In this document: piece after piece, positions 38,800 to 47,992 of the stretch
Layout of the letters: each line of letters begins with the position of its first letter
How positions within the stretch are numbered: position 1 is the stretch's first letter
Assembly: GCF_029892045.1 (NCBI RefSeq)
Contig: NZ_CP120368.1
Location: forward strand, 1,982,001-2,046,000
Length of the DNA stretch: 64,000 nt
Direction of reading: 5' to 3'
Origin: Sinorhizobium numidicum
GTDB lineage: Bacteria; Pseudomonadota; Alphaproteobacteria; Rhizobiales; Rhizobiaceae
Made by a program: the position numbers and the translations under genes
The notes under the pieces: model-generated
Database searches by the model: none
What the model was told of the DNA's origin: nothing
What the model saw: only the letters and a program-made list of their open reading frames with translations

Positions 38800-39885
38800 T
38801 TACATGTCCGCCGCTTCGTCGCCTTCGCTCTCCGGCCCGCCATTCTCCAGGAACCGATCTGCGATCAGGCCGGCATTCTGCCGCAGCGCCATCTCGATTT
38901 CGCGTGCGAGATCCGGATTCTCACGCAGGAAAAGCTTGGCGTTTTCACGGCCCTGCCCGAGGCGCTGGCTGTTGTAGGAGAACCAGGCGCCCGATTTCTC
39001 AACGATGCCTGCCTTGACGCCGAGATCAACGAGTTCGCCCGTCTTGGAAACGCCCTCGCCATACATGATGTCGAATTCGACCTGCTTGAAGGGCGGCGCC
39101 ATCTTGTTCTTGACGACCTTGACGCGGGTCTGGTTGCCGACGACCTCTTCACGCTCCTTGACCGAGCCGATGCGGCGGATATCGAGGCGGACCGATGCAT
39201 AGAATTTCAGCGCGTTGCCGCCCGTCGTGGTTTCCGGCGAACCGAACATCACGCCGATCTTCATGCGGATCTGATTGATGAAGATCACCATGCAATTGGA
39301 CTTGGAGATCGAGGCCGTCAGCTTGCGCAGCGCCTGACTCATCAGGCGCGCCTGCATGCCCGGCAGGCTGTCGCCCATTTCCCCTTCGATTTCGGCGCGC
39401 GGCACCAGCGCTGCAACCGAATCGACGACCAGCACGTCGATGGCGCCGGAGCGGACCAGCGTGTCGGTGATTTCCAGCGCCTGCTCGCCGGTATCGGGCT
39501 GCGAGATCAGAAGGTTCTCGAGATCGACACCCAGCTTGCGCGCATAGATCGGATCGAGCGCGTGCTCAGCATCGACGAATGCGCAGATACCACCCTTTTT
39601 CTGCGCCTCGGCAATCGTCTGCAGCGCCAGCGTCGTCTTGCCCGAGCTTTCCGGACCATAGATTTCAACGATGCGGCCCTTCGGCAGACCGCCGATGCCA
39701 AGCGCGATATCGAGGCCGAGCGAGCCGGTCGAGACGGTTTCGATCTCGACCACGCTGTCCTTCGCTCCAAGCTTCATGATCGATCCCTTGCCGAACGAAC
39801 GTTCGATCTGGGAAAGGGCCGCTTCAAGTGCCTTGCTTTTGTCCACCGATTTGTCCTCTACGAGCCGCAAAGAGTTTTGTGCCAT
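38800..39885 (-). CDS. recA: Recombinase RecA
   Basis: 361 residues. Walker A is [12 protein letters not shown], with [17 protein letters not shown] and [23 protein letters not shown] (loop 2) as RecA signatures, and a C-terminal acidic tail ending GDEAADM. It promotes strand exchange and LexA self-cleavage. The ATG at 39885 follows AAGGTGG and gives [13 protein letters not shown]. An SOS-type operator lies about 60-75 bases upstream. Confidence 0.98.
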   Translation of the reverse strand: MAQNSLRLVEDKSVDKSKALEAALSQIERSFGKGSIMKLGAKDSVVEIETVSTGSLGLDIALGIGGLPKGRIVEIYGPESSGKTTLALQTIAEAQKKGGICAFVDAEHALDPIYARKLGVDLENLLISQPDTGEQALEITDTLVRSGAIDVLVVDSVAALVPRAEIEGEMGDSLPGMQARLMSQALRKLTASISKSNCMVIFINQIRMKIGVMFGSPETTTGGNALKFYASVRLDIRRIGSVKEREEVVGNQTRVKVVKNKMAPPFKQVEFDIMYGEGVSKTGELVDLGVKAGIVEKSGAWFSYNSQRLGQGRENAKLFLRENPDLAREIEMALRQNAGLIADRFLENGGPESEGDEAADM

Positions 39886-40216
39886 TGGGTCCACCTTTAG
39901 GTTATTGGAGCTATCGAGGCAATGAAGCCGCCGCAGGAGTTTTTGTACATGTTTTGTTCTACTTTGGCAATGGCGCACCAACTCCTTGAATAAATTATGC
40001 TATTTCAGAAGCGTTCGATTCTTGTTCACGGATATTGTACTCCATTTCCACAGCCTGCGCTGCGACTCTTCCAAGCATGCACCGACAGGCCCGATTCGCC
40101 GCAGCATCAGGATGGATCGAACCGGCCCAAAGTCGTAAACATAATTTCGGCGGATCGGACAAAGCAGGCGCGAGAACCGCTCGACCTTCCTTTCTCATCC
40201 GCAAAGAGGAGCATAC
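39886..40216. other. recA-psuK divergent intergenic region
   Basis: 331 bases containing the SOS box near recA and, near 40207, the AGAGGAG ribosome-binding site of psuK. No further gene was seen. Confidence 0.6.
39945..39959. promoter_or_regulatory. Candidate LexA (SOS) box upstream of recA
   Basis: On the plus strand it reads GTAC-ATGTTTT-GTTC. The alphaproteobacterial SOS box is GTTC-N7-GTTC, so there is one mismatch in the first half. Its place 60-74 bases before the recA start fits an operator. Presumed control by LexA is inference from family knowledge. Confidence 0.7.
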
Positions 40217-41164
40217 ATGAAGGAACGGGAAATCGCCGTTTTCGGAGGCGCTCATGTCGACCGGCGCGGCCGCATCAGCGGCGCGACTGTGCTGGGCGCC
40301 AGCAATCCGGGCACCTGGTTCGAGGAAGCCGGAGGCGGCGGGTTCAACGCCGCGAGAAATCTCGCGCGTCTCGGCCATCGCGTGCGGATGATCAGCCCGC
40401 GAGGCGGCGATGCGGCTGACGACATAGTGGCCGCGGCCGCGGCCGCCGCCGGCGTGATCGATTGCCCGTTCATCTTTCTCGACCGAAAGACGCCGAGCTA
40501 TACGGCGATCCTCGAAAGCGACGGCAACCTCGTGATCGCGCTGGCGGACATGGATCTCTACGCGCTGTTTTCGCCGCGCCGGCTGCAGCAGCGAGCGATG
40601 CGCGAGATGCTGGCGGCGAGCGATCTCGTGCTGATGGATGCGAACCTCCCGGAGGAAACGCTCGCGGCGCTCACCGATACCGCCTCCAGGGGTGACCGCC
40701 TTGTCGCCGGCATCGCCGTTTCCCCCGCAAAGGTCGTCCGCTTCAGGGAATGTTTGTCGGGTCTCAGCTTTCTCTTCATGAACGAGGCGGAAGCGCGGGC
40801 GTTGACGGGAGCTGAGGTCAGCGAAGCCGATGAATGGCCGGCGCTGCTGCGTGCCGCGGGCCTTGCCGGCGGCGTCGTGACGCGCGGCGACCGGGCGGCG
40901 GTCGCCTTTGACCGCTCCGGCACCTGCCTTGCCATCCCGCCCGCTCTTCCAGCACTTGCCGATGTCACCGGGGCGGGAGACGCGCTTGCCTCCGGCTTTC
41001 TCGCCGCACGGCTTTCGGGCCTCGACGTCGCCGCATGCCTGCGCCACGGCATTGCTGCCGCAGGAATAACACTCCGCTCGCCGTTCGCCGCCTCAGAAGA
41101 AATGTCGGCGAGCAATATCGAACGGGCTCTGGCCCTTGTGCCGGTGCCGCAAATGCTGTCATGA
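40217..41164 (+). CDS. psuK: PfkB-family kinase, probable pseudouridine kinase
   Basis: 315 residues. PfkB signatures are GGGGFNAARNLARLGHRV near residue 35 and the C-terminal ADVTGAGDALASGFLAARL with the catalytic Asp in GAGD. PfkB kinases phosphorylate sugars or nucleosides. The next gene encodes pseudouridine-5'-phosphate glycosidase, which makes pseudouridine the likely substrate. AGAGGAG precedes the ATG. The 141-base gap to psuG is long for an operon but the order is the usual one. Confidence 0.87.
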   Translation: MKEREIAVFGGAHVDRRGRISGATVLGASNPGTWFEEAGGGGFNAARNLARLGHRVRMISPRGGDAADDIVAAAAAAAGVIDCPFIFLDRKTPSYTAILESDGNLVIALADMDLYALFSPRRLQQRAMREMLAASDLVLMDANLPEETLAALTDTASRGDRLVAGIAVSPAKVVRFRECLSGLSFLFMNEAEARALTGAEVSEADEWPALLRAAGLAGGVVTRGDRAAVAFDRSGTCLAIPPALPALADVTGAGDALASGFLAARLSGLDVAACLRHGIAAAGITLRSPFAASEEMSASNIERALALVPVPQMLS

Positions 41165-41305
41165 GAACCGACAGCCGAACCCGGAGCGGGATGAAAGAAG
41201 TGTAAGCGGTTTTTCGCCTGCATCCCTCTCTAATTTTGCTAGAAACGGTCACGCTGATGATGCGGGTTAAAGCCGCCAAACATCATTGTGATCCAAGGAA
41301 AAGCC

Positions 41306-42235
41306 ATGACCAAACGCTCCTCCCCGCTCCTGCCGATGGAATATTCCGATGAAGTCGCCGCCGCCAAAGCGCGCGGCGCGCCGATCGTCGCGCTGGAGTC
41401 GACGATCATCACCCACGGCATGCCCTACCCCGGCAATCTCGATATGGCGCGCAGTGTCGAAGCGATCATCCGCGAAGAGGGGGCGGTGCCCGCGACCATA
41501 GCCGTCATTCACGGCGTGCTCCACATCGGCCTCGACGATGCGAAGCTGGAGGCGCTTGCGAAGACGGAAGGCGCGATGAAGCTTTCGCGCGCCGATCTCG
41601 CCTTTGCGATTGCCGAGCGTCGCACTGGCGCCACGACCGTCGCGGCAACGATGATCGCCGCCGCCCGCGCCGGCATCAGCGTCTTTGCAACCGGCGGCAT
41701 CGGTGGCGTCCACCGTGGTGCGGAGGAGAGCTTCGACATTTCAGCCGATCTCGATGAACTCGCCCGTACCGGCGTAATCGTCGTCTGCGCCGGTGCCAAA
41801 GCCATTCTCGACATTGCGAAGACGCTCGAAGTGCTCGAGACCAGAGGCGTCCCGGTCGTCACCTATGACAGCGAAATCTTCCCGGCCTTCTGGTCGCGCG
41901 ATTCGGGCATCAAGAGCCCGCTGATGCTGAACAGCCCGGCCGCAATCGCCAATTTCCAGAAGATGCGCGAGCTGCTCGGTATCGACGGCGGCATGCTCGT
42001 TGCCAATCCGGTACCGGAAGAAAACGAAATCCCGCGTGAGGAGATGGAAATCTACATCACCCGTGCGCTGGACAACGCGGCAAGCGACGAGGTTTCCGGC
42101 AAGGCCGTCACGCCCTATCTGCTCGACAACCTCTTCCACATGACTGAGGGCCGCAGTCTCGAAACCAACATCGCGCTGGTCGAGAACAACGCGCGCCTCG
42201 CGGCCGAAATCGCGGTCGCACTGTCTGCAAGTTGA
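41306..42235 (+). CDS. psuG: Pseudouridine-5'-phosphate glycosidase
   Basis: 309 residues. It cleaves pseudouridine 5'-phosphate to uracil and ribose 5-phosphate. Motifs match the family: VALESTIITHGMPYPGNL, GVLHIGLDD, TVAATMIAAARAGISVFATGGIGGVHRGAEESFDISADL and FPAFWSRDSG. The ATG at 41306 follows AAGGAAAAG. With psuK it forms a pseudouridine-degradation pair. A bidirectional terminator follows at 42264. Confidence 0.96.
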   Translation: MTKRSSPLLPMEYSDEVAAAKARGAPIVALESTIITHGMPYPGNLDMARSVEAIIREEGAVPATIAVIHGVLHIGLDDAKLEALAKTEGAMKLSRADLAFAIAERRTGATTVAATMIAAARAGISVFATGGIGGVHRGAEESFDISADLDELARTGVIVVCAGAKAILDIAKTLEVLETRGVPVVTYDSEIFPAFWSRDSGIKSPLMLNSPAAIANFQKMRELLGIDGGMLVANPVPEENEIPREEMEIYITRALDNAASDEVSGKAVTPYLLDNLFHMTEGRSLETNIALVENNARLAAEIAVALSAS

Positions 42236-42263
42236 GACGCAGGCATAAGCAGCGAATGAATTG

Positions 42264-42289
42264 AACCCGGTGCCGAAAGGCGCCGGGTT
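42264..42289. terminator. Bidirectional terminator between psuG and cckA
   Basis: An 11-bp stem, AACCCGGTGCC with GGCGCCGGGTT, around GAAA, followed by TTT on the plus strand. It lies between convergent stops at 42235 and 42314. Confidence 0.85.
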
Positions 42290-42313
42290 TTTGCATGACT
42301 GGGGTGAGGCAGC

Positions 42314-44932
42314 TTAGGAATCGAGCATCTCGCGTACGGCAACGGCCAGCTGCTTCAGCGAGAACGGTTTCGGCAGAAAACCGAATTTCGCATCGGCCGG
42401 CAGATTGCGGGCGAAAGCATCTTCCGCATAACCGGACACGAAGATGAACTTCAGATCCGGGTATTTCTTGCGCAGTTCCCGCAGCAGCGTCGGTCCGTCC
42501 ATCTCCGGCATGACGACGTCCGAGACGACGATATCGACCGCGCCATGGAGCTCTTCCATGATCTCGAGTGCCTCTACGCCCGATCCAGCCTCATGGACGG
42601 TGTAACCGCGCGTCTCAAGCATGCGCTTGCCGCCTCGGCGAACGGCCTCTTCATCCTCTACCAGTAGCACGACGGCGGAATCTCCGGTGAGGTCCGCAGG
42701 TTCCGTTGCCGGTGTCGCCGGCGCAACGACCAGATTGCGCGCCGCCGGCATCGGCGTTCCGGTCGAGCGGGCTTCGCCGTCAACCGGTTCCTCGCGCTGT
42801 TCTTCGATATGGCGCGGCAGCAGGATGCGGAAGGTCGTGCCCTTGCCGACGTCGGATTCCGGATAGATGTATCCGCCCGACTGCTTGACGATGCCATAGA
42901 CCATCGACAGCCCGAGACCCGTGCCCTTGCCGACCTCTTTCGTCGTGAAAAAGGGCTCGAAGATCTTGTCCATGATCTCTTGCGGAATGCCTGTTCCCTG
43001 GTCTGAAACCTCGACCATAACGAAATCGTCCTCTGGAAGCTCCCGCCGTCCGAGAGCGGCGACTTCGCTCGCCGGAAGATTTCGCGTCCGGAGCATAATG
43101 GTTCCACCTTGAGGCATTGCGTCGCGCGCATTGACGGCCAGGTTGAGCAGGACCTGCTCGAATTGGCCGAGATCGGTCTTTACCGGCCAAAGGTCCCGAC
43201 CGTAGTCCACCTCCACCTTGACATTGGTGCCGGTCATTCGGTCGACGAGCATGCGCAGATCGCCGATCACGTCGGTGAGATTGAGTACGGTCGGGCGCAT
43301 CGTCTGCTTGCGCGAGAAGGCGAGCAGTTGCCGCACAAGAACGGCGGCGCGGTTGGCATTGCGCTTGATTTCCATGAGATCGGCGAACGTCGCATCCGCC
43401 GGTCTTGCCGAAAGCAGCAGGTGATCGGCAGAAAGCAGGATCGCCGTCAGCACGTTGTTGAAATCATGCGCGATGCCGCCGGCGAGCGTGCCGACGGCGT
43501 TCATCTTCTGGGTCTGCGCCATTTGCGTTTCGAGCGCCTTCTGCTCGGTGATTTCCAGCGCATAGATGATCGCAGCTTCCTCCGGCGCCTGCTCGCTCTG
43601 GTCGATCACAGCATTGACGTAGAAGCGGAAGTGGCGCCCTTCGTCCCTTGGATGCAGCGCATCGATCGGCGCAATATCGCCCTGCCGGTCCTTTGCCGCG
43701 GCCAGCGCTTCCTGCAGGCGCCCCTTCTCTGACTGGTGCACGACTGCATCGATCAGTGCACCGCGTTCGACGTCGTCCTGCGAGACGAGGCCCGCGAATA
43801 GTTTCAGGAAGGGAGCGTTGGTTCTAAGAATCCGTCCGTTGCCGTCGACTGAGGCGATCGCCATCGGCGTATTGTTGAAGAAGCGCGTAAAACGCATGGC
43901 GGCGTTCGAGGCCGACTGGTCGCCCTCATCGCCCTCGCGCGACATGACGATCGTCCGGCTCTCGCCGGGTGCGCCGTCGCGGGTCGACGAGACACGGTGG
44001 ACGAGCCGCACGGGCAGGCTCTGACCGTTTACCTTGCGCAGATCAAGATCCAGCACCTTCGTCTTTTTGAGGCCGGGTTCGGCCTGAACCGATTGCACGA
44101 GCGTGAGGCCCTCGCCTGCAACGAGATCGGCAATGCTGATCGAGCCCGGCTGGAACTTGGTGAGATCGATCCCGAGCCAATCGGCGAGCGTGGCATTGAT
44201 ATAGAAGATCTCGCCCTTGCGGCCGGCCGAGAAGAAGCCGGCCGGCGCATGATCGAGATAGTCGATCGCGTTTTGCAGTTCCTTGAAGAAGCGTTCCTGA
44301 TCGTCGCGCTCGGCGGTGATGTCGGCGATCTGCCAGAGATAGAGAGGATTGCTGTCGCTGTCCTCCAGCGGCAACACGCGCGCCTTCAGGCGGTACCAAT
44401 GGGCGCCGGGGCCGCTTGCCGCGCCGTTCGCCAGCGGCTTGAGCAGCCGAAATTCCTCGTGCCCCTGCTTGCCCTCATGCAGGCCGTTGGTTAGGCGGTA
44501 GATCGCTTCGGTGGCCTCCCGGTTCCGCGACAGGATGGTTTCGAGCGATTGTATGCCGGACGCGCTTTTTGCCCCGGTCAGGGCGCCATAGGCGGCATTG
44601 GCATAGATGATCCTGCCCTTGCGATCGGTCACGATCGTGCCATCCTCGTGGGCGTCGAGAAAGGCGCGCGCCAACTCGTCCGGCCGAGACTGCGGCATGA
44701 CCTCGATGAAACCGATCACCGACGAAACCAGAAAGAATATCCCGACCATGGCCAGCACGCCGAGAATGCCGAGAACGATCTCGTTTTCGAGCTGGTTCTT
44801 GAAGACGACGAAGGCCGCGGCTGACGCGGTCAGCACAATCGCCAGCAGGATGATCCTGAGGACCGTACCCGGCCGCACGCCTCGGTCAACGACCGGCATC
44901 TGGTAGCCACCTGACTGCCGCAATTTCGTCAT
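42314..44932 (-). CDS. cckA: Cell-cycle hybrid histidine kinase CckA
   Basis: 872 residues. Two transmembrane segments lie near residues 25-46 and 52-78. PAS-type sensor regions follow: about 95-210, 225-330 and 350-470. HisKA carries the phospho-accepting His489 in [15 protein letters not shown], HATPase has [14 protein letters not shown] and [17 protein letters not shown], and the C-terminal receiver has Asp805 in [12 protein letters not shown]. This is the CckA layout. In Caulobacter and rhizobia CckA phosphorylates ChpT and then CtrA to control replication and division. The ATG at 44932 follows GTGAGG; earlier codons run into a repeat. Confidence 0.93.
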   Translation of the reverse strand: MTKLRQSGGYQMPVVDRGVRPGTVLRIILLAIVLTASAAAFVVFKNQLENEIVLGILGVLAMVGIFFLVSSVIGFIEVMPQSRPDELARAFLDAHEDGTIVTDRKGRIIYANAAYGALTGAKSASGIQSLETILSRNREATEAIYRLTNGLHEGKQGHEEFRLLKPLANGAASGPGAHWYRLKARVLPLEDSDSNPLYLWQIADITAERDDQERFFKELQNAIDYLDHAPAGFFSAGRKGEIFYINATLADWLGIDLTKFQPGSISIADLVAGEGLTLVQSVQAEPGLKKTKVLDLDLRKVNGQSLPVRLVHRVSSTRDGAPGESRTIVMSREGDEGDQSASNAAMRFTRFFNNTPMAIASVDGNGRILRTNAPFLKLFAGLVSQDDVERGALIDAVVHQSEKGRLQEALAAAKDRQGDIAPIDALHPRDEGRHFRFYVNAVIDQSEQAPEEAAIIYALEITEQKALETQMAQTQKMNAVGTLAGGIAHDFNNVLTAILLSADHLLLSARPADATFADLMEIKRNANRAAVLVRQLLAFSRKQTMRPTVLNLTDVIGDLRMLVDRMTGTNVKVEVDYGRDLWPVKTDLGQFEQVLLNLAVNARDAMPQGGTIMLRTRNLPASEVAALGRRELPEDDFVMVEVSDQGTGIPQEIMDKIFEPFFTTKEVGKGTGLGLSMVYGIVKQSGGYIYPESDVGKGTTFRILLPRHIEEQREEPVDGEARSTGTPMPAARNLVVAPATPATEPADLTGDSAVVLLVEDEEAVRRGGKRMLETRGYTVHEAGSGVEALEIMEELHGAVDIVVSDVVMPEMDGPTLLRELRKKYPDLKFIFVSGYAEDAFARNLPADAKFGFLPKPFSLKQLAVAVREMLDS

Positions 44933-44986
44933 CGGGTCCTCACCTGCTGCCGGGTCGATTGCCACGCGGGCGCGATCCAGCGCGCT

Positions 44987-45091
44987 CACAGCGCCACGCA
45001 TCCCTGCGGACGCACAAAGGCCGCCATAATAGTTTGAATTGCTGCATAATTTACCCTTAAATCGGCTCCGGTTTAAGGAACTATGCAGTGC
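44987..45091 (-). repeat. Mosaic palindromic intergenic repeat, copy 4
   Basis: On the minus strand it has CCTTAAACCGGAGCCGATTT, then AATTATGCAGCAATTCAAAC, then GCGGCCTTTGTGCGTCCGCA and GGCGCTGTG. It lies in the cckA upstream region, between the cckA start and the FliO-like gene. Confidence 0.72.
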
Positions 45092-45307
45092 TCGGCGTCC
45101 GACGAAATCTTCGCGAAATCTGCAAGCGCCGCACCTGCTTCCCGTCCATCGAACTGGAATCATCTTTAACAATCAGAGATAACAGCAAAAAGCGTCTCTG
45201 CGGAAGCTTGCAAGTCAATTCACAGGGAATGTCGGAGGCAAGCTTGTCGCAGCCCGAAAAAAGCCGTCAAATACTGACATTCGGGAAGCGAGTAAGGAGT
45301 TCAGCCC
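45092..45307. other. Divergent region upstream of the FliO-like gene
   Basis: About 215 bases. With copy 4 and the cckA leader the whole gap is 375 bases. It presumably holds promoters for cckA and for the FliO-like gene; no gene or RNA was recognised. Confidence 0.5.
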
Positions 45308-46279
45308 ATGATGGAAGCGATTGTCGGGGACAACGGTAGCCGATTCATCATCGCCGCCGGAGCCGTTGCCATCGGCCTCCTGTGCCTCGTGGCGGTGCTC
45401 TGGATCATGCGCAACCGGCCCTCCTCTCCCTTTGTACGAGGCGGCAAGAACAGGCAGCCCCGGCTTGCCGTGCTCGATGCTGCCGCAGTGGATACGCGCC
45501 GGCGCCTTGTGCTCGTTCGCCGCGACGACGTCGAGCATTTGATCATGATCGGCGGCCCGACTGATATCGTCATCGAAAGCCGCATCGCACCCGATGAGGC
45601 GACGCCAGCGACACAGGCGAGCGCTCGCACGGCGCCGGAACAAAAGACCGCCGGTGCACCGGTTGCGGCGCGCTCAGAACCGAAGCCGCTTGCCGTTTCG
45701 ACACCAGCACCGCCGGCGCCCGCCGCGATCGAGCCGATGCGGCCCACCGTGCGGCCGGACGAACAGACATCGAGCCCCGCGCGGATGGAACCGGCACCGC
45801 CGGCTCGCGTTGCCGCCGATCAAAGGTCCGCGCCGATCATGCAGCCGCCGATCATCAAGGCTTCGCAACCGGAGCCGGCTGCTCGGCCCGTATCTGCGGG
45901 TGAGCTGTCACAGGATGTTTTCGGCGCCGCGCGCGACCGCGTGCTACCGATGGCGCAACCTCAGCGCGAGGATCGCCCGGCGCAAGTGGCCTCGGGACCG
46001 GCGGAACCCGTGAGGCCGGTACCGACGCAGCCCAACATCGTGCAGCCGATAACGGCCGACAGAGCCGCGGAATTCGACCGCATTCTCGATGCGGAGATCA
46101 GCGGCGACCTCCAACGCCTGGCTCCCACGCCCGCGACAAGGCCGGAAGGCCGCCCGGCTGCGACCGGACGCCAAGAGCCTGTGCTCGGGGCGACCCCCGA
46201 AAACATCCGCAAGGAACCGACGATCGAGGAAGAGATGAACCGGATGCTGGCCGACATTTCCGTCGGTCGCAAGCCCTGA
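45308..46279 (+). CDS. FliO-like membrane protein with long Pro-rich tail
   Basis: 323 residues. One transmembrane segment (FIIAAGAVAIGLLCLVAVLWIM, about 13-34) is followed by RLAVLDAAAVDTRRRLVLVRRDDVEHLIMIGGPTDIVIES, which matches the FliO domain of flagellar type III export. After residue 98 it becomes a Pro/Ala-rich disordered tail, ending with EEEMNRMLADISVG. FliO normally assists assembly of the export gate. No other flagellar gene is near, so a different role for a FliO-fold protein is possible. AAGGAG precedes the ATG. Confidence 0.7.
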   Translation: MMEAIVGDNGSRFIIAAGAVAIGLLCLVAVLWIMRNRPSSPFVRGGKNRQPRLAVLDAAAVDTRRRLVLVRRDDVEHLIMIGGPTDIVIESRIAPDEATPATQASARTAPEQKTAGAPVAARSEPKPLAVSTPAPPAPAAIEPMRPTVRPDEQTSSPARMEPAPPARVAADQRSAPIMQPPIIKASQPEPAARPVSAGELSQDVFGAARDRVLPMAQPQREDRPAQVASGPAEPVRPVPTQPNIVQPITADRAAEFDRILDAEISGDLQRLAPTPATRPEGRPAATGRQEPVLGATPENIRKEPTIEEEMNRMLADISVGRKP

Positions 46280-46321
46280 ACGATTGCCGTGCCGGACAGG
46301 CGAGACCAATCGGGCGCCACT

Positions 46322-46374
46322 GCGCCGTGCGTCTTTGAACTCATTAAATCGGTTCCGAACTAAGGAACCATGCC
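46322..46374 (-). repeat. Mosaic palindromic intergenic repeat, copy 5 (partial)
   Basis: A shortened copy: on the minus strand GGTTCCTTAGTTCGGAACCG and ATTTAATGAGTTCAAAGAC keep the palindrome and the central segment, but the CGCTGTA hairpin arm is reduced to GCACGGCGCA. It sits between the FliO-like gene and the dksA terminator. Confidence 0.6.
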
Positions 46375-46390
46375 AACGAGAGAAAGAAAA

Positions 46391-46413
46391 ACGGCGCGGT
46401 CAGACCGCGCCGT
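46391..46413. terminator. Bidirectional terminator between the FliO-like gene and dksA
   Basis: An 11-bp inverted repeat, ACGGCGCGGTC/GACCGCGCCGT. On the minus strand it is followed by TTTTTCTTTC, so it serves dksA best. It lies between convergent genes. Confidence 0.82.
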
Positions 46414-46440
46414 CTCTTTAGATCCAGAAGATTTCAATAC

Positions 46441-46860
46441 TTACTCGTCCCGATAGACCTTCTCGCGACGCTCATGGCGCTCCTGCGCCTCGATCGAAAG
46501 GGTCGCGATCGGTCGGGCATCCAGGCGCTTCAGGCCGATCGGTTCACCGGTTTCCTCGCAGTACCCGTAGGTGCCTTCGTCGAGCCGCTGCAACGCGGCG
46601 TCGATCTTGGCAATCAGCTTGCGCTGACGGTCCCGGGCACGCAATTCGATGGCCCGATCTGTTTCGGAGGAGGCTCGATCCGCAAGATCAGGATGATTGG
46701 CGCTCTCCTCTGCCAAGTGATCCAGTGTCTCGCGGGCTTCGCGAAGGATATCGTTTTTCCAAGCATTCAGCTTTGCACGAAAATATGCCCGGTGATTGGC
46801 ATTCATGAACTCCCCGTCTTCGGAGAGAACAAAGGTACTAAGATCGATCTTCTCACTCAA
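46441..46860 (-). CDS. dksA: RNA polymerase-binding protein DksA (single-cysteine type)
   Basis: 139 residues. The coiled coil (NHRAYFRAKLNAWKNDILREARETLDHL) precedes the C-terminal globular part GTYGYCEETGEPIGLKRLDARP. DksA binds the secondary channel of RNA polymerase and, with ppGpp, resets rRNA and amino-acid gene transcription. Of the four zinc cysteines of E. coli DksA, only one remains (YGYCEET), with Thr, Ser and Ala in the other places. I chose a TTG at 46860 because AGGAGA lies seven bases before it and the product starts MSEKIDLSTF; an ATG at 46881 is the alternative. Confidence 0.88.
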   Translation of the reverse strand: MSEKIDLSTFVLSEDGEFMNANHRAYFRAKLNAWKNDILREARETLDHLAEESANHPDLADRASSETDRAIELRARDRQRKLIAKIDAALQRLDEGTYGYCEETGEPIGLKRLDARPIATLSIEAQERHERREKVYRDE

Positions 46861-47281
46861 CGCGATTCTCCTGAAGAACATCTCATTGCGGCGGTGTATA
46901 GCCCCAAGGAAGCTCCGATTCAACCCTTGTAGCCGCCGCTCGACCCGCATTTTAGCAATGCTTGCATCTCAGGCTAACTGGCGAATATTTCATCAAAATT
47001 ACAAAGTAAATCTTGATTCCTGGTTCATCGCCGGCGGCCGCCGGCAAGCTCTGCCCCGACCCGCACGACATTCGATAGGTTCGCAATATCGCATTCCGGA
47101 CCGCGAGATTTGGTGCGTGCGAGGCGTCGGTTCAATGGTGCCGCCGATTTACCGAAAACGTGAAACCATGGCTTGATCTTTGCGCCGACAGCGAGACAAG
47201 GTACCGATCTCGTCTGCGTAGGTCCCGCAACCGGCATAGGCAGCACGCTCCAGCCCGGGGCGAGCACAATCGGATGAATAC
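46861..47281. other. 421-base divergent gap between dksA and the SixA-like gene
   Basis: Contains the dksA leader. Short open frames on both strands have no recognisable product, and no RNA gene was recognised. Confidence 0.5.
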
Positions 47282-47815
47282 ATGCAAGACAGCGTCGCCG
47301 CGGCCTTCCGCCTCTTTCTCCTTCGCCACGCCCGTTCGGGCTGGGCTTTGCCGGGCCAGCGGGATTTTGACCGCGCGCTCGACGACATCGGCTATGCCGA
47401 GGCGGAGCTGATTGCTCAGGCGGCCGCCGATCATGGTATCCGACCCGATCTCATCCTTTGCTCGACCGCAGCGCGCTGCCGCCAGACGGCCGAACCGCTC
47501 TACCGCGCTCTCGGCGAGGACATCGACGTTCGGTATGTCGATCCACTCTATACAGGACCGACGAGCGTCTACATGGACCTCATGGAAGCGCACGCCAATC
47601 GACCGTCGCTGATGATCATTGGACATAACCCGATGATCGAGGAGCTGTTTCGCCAGATTCTTGGAGAACAAGCCGCGAGCGCAGCTCTGCCGGACGGTTA
47701 TCCGCCGGCGGCGCTGGCAGCAATCGATTTCTCGGCGCGGCCAGGCACCGGCGCCACCTGGACCGCAGTGCTTTCAACGCTGTTGGTGCCGGCTCCGGAG
47801 GAATCGGAGAGATGA
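47282..47815 (+). CDS. SixA-type histidine phosphatase
   Basis: 177 residues. The RHG catalytic motif appears as LLRHARSGWALPG, in which the catalytic His is retained and the Gly is replaced by Ala. Later motifs are CSTAARCRQTAEPL and IIGHNPMIEEL, which carry the second arginine and the second histidine. E. coli SixA removes phosphate from the HPt domain of a hybrid kinase; whether this protein acts on the CckA or HPt proteins encoded in the window is untested. It stands alone; ycjX starts 177 bases downstream. Confidence 0.87.
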   Translation: MQDSVAAAFRLFLLRHARSGWALPGQRDFDRALDDIGYAEAELIAQAAADHGIRPDLILCSTAARCRQTAEPLYRALGEDIDVRYVDPLYTGPTSVYMDLMEAHANRPSLMIIGHNPMIEELFRQILGEQAASAALPDGYPPAALAAIDFSARPGTGATWTAVLSTLLVPAPEESER

Positions 47816-47992
47816 CGATTCAATGCCTCCCCCGAGTTCGGCTCCCGTTCAGGCAGCAAACGAAATACCGTCCATGTCGTTGCGCCGGCGGAAACATTCC
47901 CTATATCGCGACGGCAAACAACGTGAACGCCTTTAACCCGTTGGGATATCGGCAATAACGCTGCACCGACGATTTACTCCCGAGGGGAACAC

